Source of the DNA: Acidobacteriota bacterium
GTDB taxonomy: Bacteria > Acidobacteriota > Vicinamibacteria > Vicinamibacterales > UBA8438
DNA length: 7,232 bases
Assembly (NCBI GenBank): GCA_011523485.1
Contig: WTGR01000280.1
Location: 1 to 7,232 of the forward strand
Direction: 5' to 3'
Shown here piece by piece: positions 5,636 through 7,232 of this stretch (positions within the stretch are counted from its first letter, which is position 1; the number at the start of each line of letters is the position of its first letter). Below the pieces are notes generated by a model. That model searched no databases and was not told where the DNA came from. It worked only from the letters and a program-made list of their open reading frames with translations. The position numbers and the translations under genes are program-made.

Positions 5636-5767
5636 CCCAAGGGTCTGCGCCGTCGGACGGGGCGGACTCTTGGCGAGGGTTGGTTGGGCGGGAAGCGGAG
5701 CCGCCAGGCGACGATTTCCGGGCTAGCTGCGCACTCACTGGTCACGCGATACCCACGAGGAGAATCC

Positions 5768-6919
5768 ATGCGACGAATGCTTGTCCTGGCGGCGGTCATT
5801 GCACTGTTCGCCCCGATCGTCCCCACGGCCCAGGGGCCGGATATGGAGGTGGCCGAGTGGTTCAAGGTCGGCACCTTCGACATCCACGGCGTGCCCCACG
5901 TCGGGCTCGTCCTGCGCGACAGCCTGGTCATCGACATCGAGGTGGCCAACATGGCCCTCGAGGCGGATCCCGCGTATCCCACGGTTCCGATGCCGGGGGA
6001 CATGCTCGAGCTGATCGGGCGCTGGGACTACGGTCTCAAGTACCGGCTGTACGAGATCGTCAATCACGTGGTCGGAAACGACCTGCTCATGGGCGCCGGC
6101 CGGGCCGACTACATCTACGACGTGAGCGATCTCCGGACGCGGCCGCCGATCATGTATCCGGGCAAGATCCTCAACGCGGCGGTCAACTTCTACAGCCACG
6201 TCAACGAGTCCGGCACCCCCGAGGAGCGCGCGGCCGAGATACGCCGCCGCCAGGAGCAGCGCGGCGTGCCGTACCTGTTCCTGAAGCCGAGCCGCGGCGC
6301 GGTCGTGGGCAACGGCGATCCGATCGTGATTCCGCACGGCCGGGACCGGACGGACTGGGAGGTCGAGCTCGGTGCGGTCATCGGCCGGACCGCGAAGTAC
6401 GTGTCGGCGAACGACGCGCAGGACTACGTCTTCGGCTACATGGTGTCGATTGACGTATCCGACCGCGGCGGACGTCCTCCGGGGGGCAACGCGACCCGCT
6501 CGGACTGGTTCGTCGGCAAGGGCCACGACAGCTTCGCGCCGCAGGGTCCGTGGATCGCTCCCAAGGAGTTCTACGGCGACCCGATGGCGAACCTCCGGCA
6601 GACGCTCAGCGTCGGCGGCCAGACGCTGCAGGACGCGCGGGCCGGCGACATGATCCACTCGCTGTGGGAGATCATCGAGTACGCCTCGTCGATCATCACG
6701 CTCTATCCGGGTGACGTCATCAACAACGGCACGTCGGGCGGCACGGCGGCCGGCGCGGCGGATACGCGCGGCGAAGAGGACCGCTATCTGAAGCCGGGCG
6801 AAGTGGTCGAGGCGAGCATCGACGGCATCGGAACGCTGCGGATGCCGGTGGTCGCCGGCGAGGAGCCGACGGGGCTGACCGGTGCGCAGCTTCCGCCGGT
6901 GAGCAGCTACCGCGACTGA
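5768..6919 (+). CDS. Exported fumarylacetoacetate hydrolase (FAH) family protein
   Basis: The protein is 383 aa. The ATG at 5768 follows GAGGAGA and opens a clear signal peptide (M-R-R-M-L-V-L-A-A-V-I-A-L-F-A-P..., cleavage near T-A-Q22). The frame extends further left but without signal or similarity. FAH-fold marks are complete: V-N-F-Y-S-H144 (catalytic His region), Y-L-F-L-K-P-S (169-175), W-E198-V-E200-L-G-A-V-I-G, S-I-D229-V-S-D-R, G250-K-G-H-D-S-F-A-P-Q-G-P-W262, and L-Y-P-G-D-V-I-N-N-G-T-S-G-G (312-325). E198, E200 and D229 should bind Mg or Mn. Family members hydrolyse or isomerise C-C bonds in 2,4-dioxo acids, or decarboxylate oxaloacetate, usually in the cytoplasm, so a signal peptide is unusual. 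The substrate cannot be told. An insertion around 150-168 (P-E-E-R-A-A-E-I-R-R-R-Q-E-Q-R) and the N-N-G-T-S-G-G variant of the T-G-T-P-x-G motif separate it from well-known subfamilies. Confidence 0.93.
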   Translation: MRRMLVLAAVIALFAPIVPTAQGPDMEVAEWFKVGTFDIHGVPHVGLVLRDSLVIDIEVANMALEADPAYPTVPMPGDMLELIGRWDYGLKYRLYEIVNHVVGNDLLMGAGRADYIYDVSDLRTRPPIMYPGKILNAAVNFYSHVNESGTPEERAAEIRRRQEQRGVPYLFLKPSRGAVVGNGDPIVIPHGRDRTDWEVELGAVIGRTAKYVSANDAQDYVFGYMVSIDVSDRGGRPPGGNATRSDWFVGKGHDSFAPQGPWIAPKEFYGDPMANLRQTLSVGGQTLQDARAGDMIHSLWEIIEYASSIITLYPGDVINNGTSGGTAAGAADTRGEEDRYLKPGEVVEASIDGIGTLRMPVVAGEEPTGLTGAQLPPVSSYRD

Positions 6920-6931
6920 CGACTCTTGCGT

Positions 6932-6961
6932 GGGACCTGCCGGCCGGCGCCGGCGGGTCTC
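6932..6961 (+). terminator. Strong GC-rich hairpin after the FAH-family gene
   Basis: Bases 6932-6943 pair with 6950-6961 around a six-base loop, a 12-bp stem with two G-T pairs (6933/6960 and 6938/6955). It begins 12 bases after the stop codon. A pyrimidine-rich but not pure-T stretch follows (6961-6990). It is a plausible transcription terminator for the FAH-family gene, in the gap between convergent genes. Confidence 0.6.
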
Positions 6962-7065
6962 CGCGCTCCCCTGTTTCCCTTCCTCTCCTCGAACCGGGCG
7001 GTCCGCAAGGTGAAGCGTCGGTCAGGCTTGCGTCAGCCGCGCAGCCGAAGACGGCGGTCCCCGCT

Positions 7066-7232
7066 TCAGAAGCGGAACAGCCGGTTGAACTTGATCACGA
7101 ACGCGCGGTTCCGGAGCTCCGGCCAGCGCCTGGCTCCGAACGAGAAGTCCGCCACGTCCCGCTGGTCGTTGTAGACCACGAACAGCTCGCTGCCCGGCTG
7201 GTACTCCCACCGCAGCCGGAGATTGGCGCTGA
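7066..7232 (-). CDS. C-terminus of a DUF5916-like outer-membrane beta-barrel protein (partial)
   Basis: The minus-strand frame enters from the right edge and stops with TGA at 7066-7068, giving 54 residues. It contains N-L-R-L-R-W-E-Y-Q-P-G-S-E-L-F-V-V-Y-N-D, then a short loop, then N-R-A-F-V-I-K-F-N-R-L-F-R-F at the end. I recognise W-E-Y-x-P-G-S-E-L-F-V-V-Y and a closing N-R-x-F-V-x-K-x-N-R-L-x-R-F as the end of DUF5916 proteins, which pair a CBM9-like N-terminal domain with a C-terminal barrel. The alternating pattern and terminal phenylalanine suit the last strand of an outer-membrane barrel recognised by the BAM machinery. The substrate is unknown. The gene converges on the FAH-family gene, and the stop codon lies in the loop of a small hairpin (7061-7075). 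Confidence 0.8.
   Translation of the reverse strand, partial: SANLRLRWEYQPGSELFVVYNDQRDVADFSFGARRWPELRNRAFVIKFNRLFRF

Noticed and set aside
3892..6003. A 703-codon open frame on the minus strand, opposite the FixH-like gene
   Set aside because: It is an antisense shadow of high-GC coding DNA: full of Arg, Gly, Ala, His and Pro, with no domain pattern, and it crosses two genes with clear signal peptides and motifs.
7044..7056. Short GCCG/CGGC stem after the DUF5916-like gene on the minus strand
   Set aside because: Four base pairs in GC-rich DNA are expected by chance.

Overview
The window is GC-rich (roughly two thirds G+C). Its gene set suggests a member of the Acidobacteriota, most like the Vicinamibacteria and related environmental genomes. 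Three things point there: a secreted protein family with the P-R-T-P-W-G-D-P-D start and a C-H-E-G-N-Y-G end, an exported fumarylacetoacetate-hydrolase-fold protein, and the tail of a DUF5916-type outer-membrane barrel. The assignment rests on recalled family resemblance, not on a marker gene. There are no rRNAs, tRNAs, CRISPR arrays, transposases or phage genes.

Left part (1-1130): the 3' end of an unrecognised gene (+) runs convergently against an RlmJ-like SAM-dependent methyltransferase (-). Codon use is less GC-biased in the left-hand gene, so this part may be more accessory than the rest.

Centre left (1131-2438, minus strand): a secreted protein of about 349 aa is followed after 17 bases by a 79-aa membrane-anchored coiled-coil protein. 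The pair is probably an operon, and a perfect 11-bp hairpin lies just after it.

Centre (2439-5610): a 249-base divergent intergenic region leads to a tightly coupled plus-strand pair with 1 base between stop and start. The first gene encodes a ten-helix membrane protein with a duplicated W-H...D...P-H loop. The second encodes a membrane-anchored periplasmic protein whose predicted mature N-terminus is a histidine and which carries two FixH/YtkA-like domains, each with an H-x-H-P motif. This pair is the most interesting item: it looks like an undescribed periplasmic metal-handling module, probably for copper, but that function is inferred.

Right part (5607-7232): a good sigma70-type promoter, whose -35 box overlaps the stop codon of the preceding gene, drives an exported FAH-family protein with all the expected metal ligands. 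A strong hairpin follows it. The window ends in the C-terminus of a convergent DUF5916-like outer-membrane protein.
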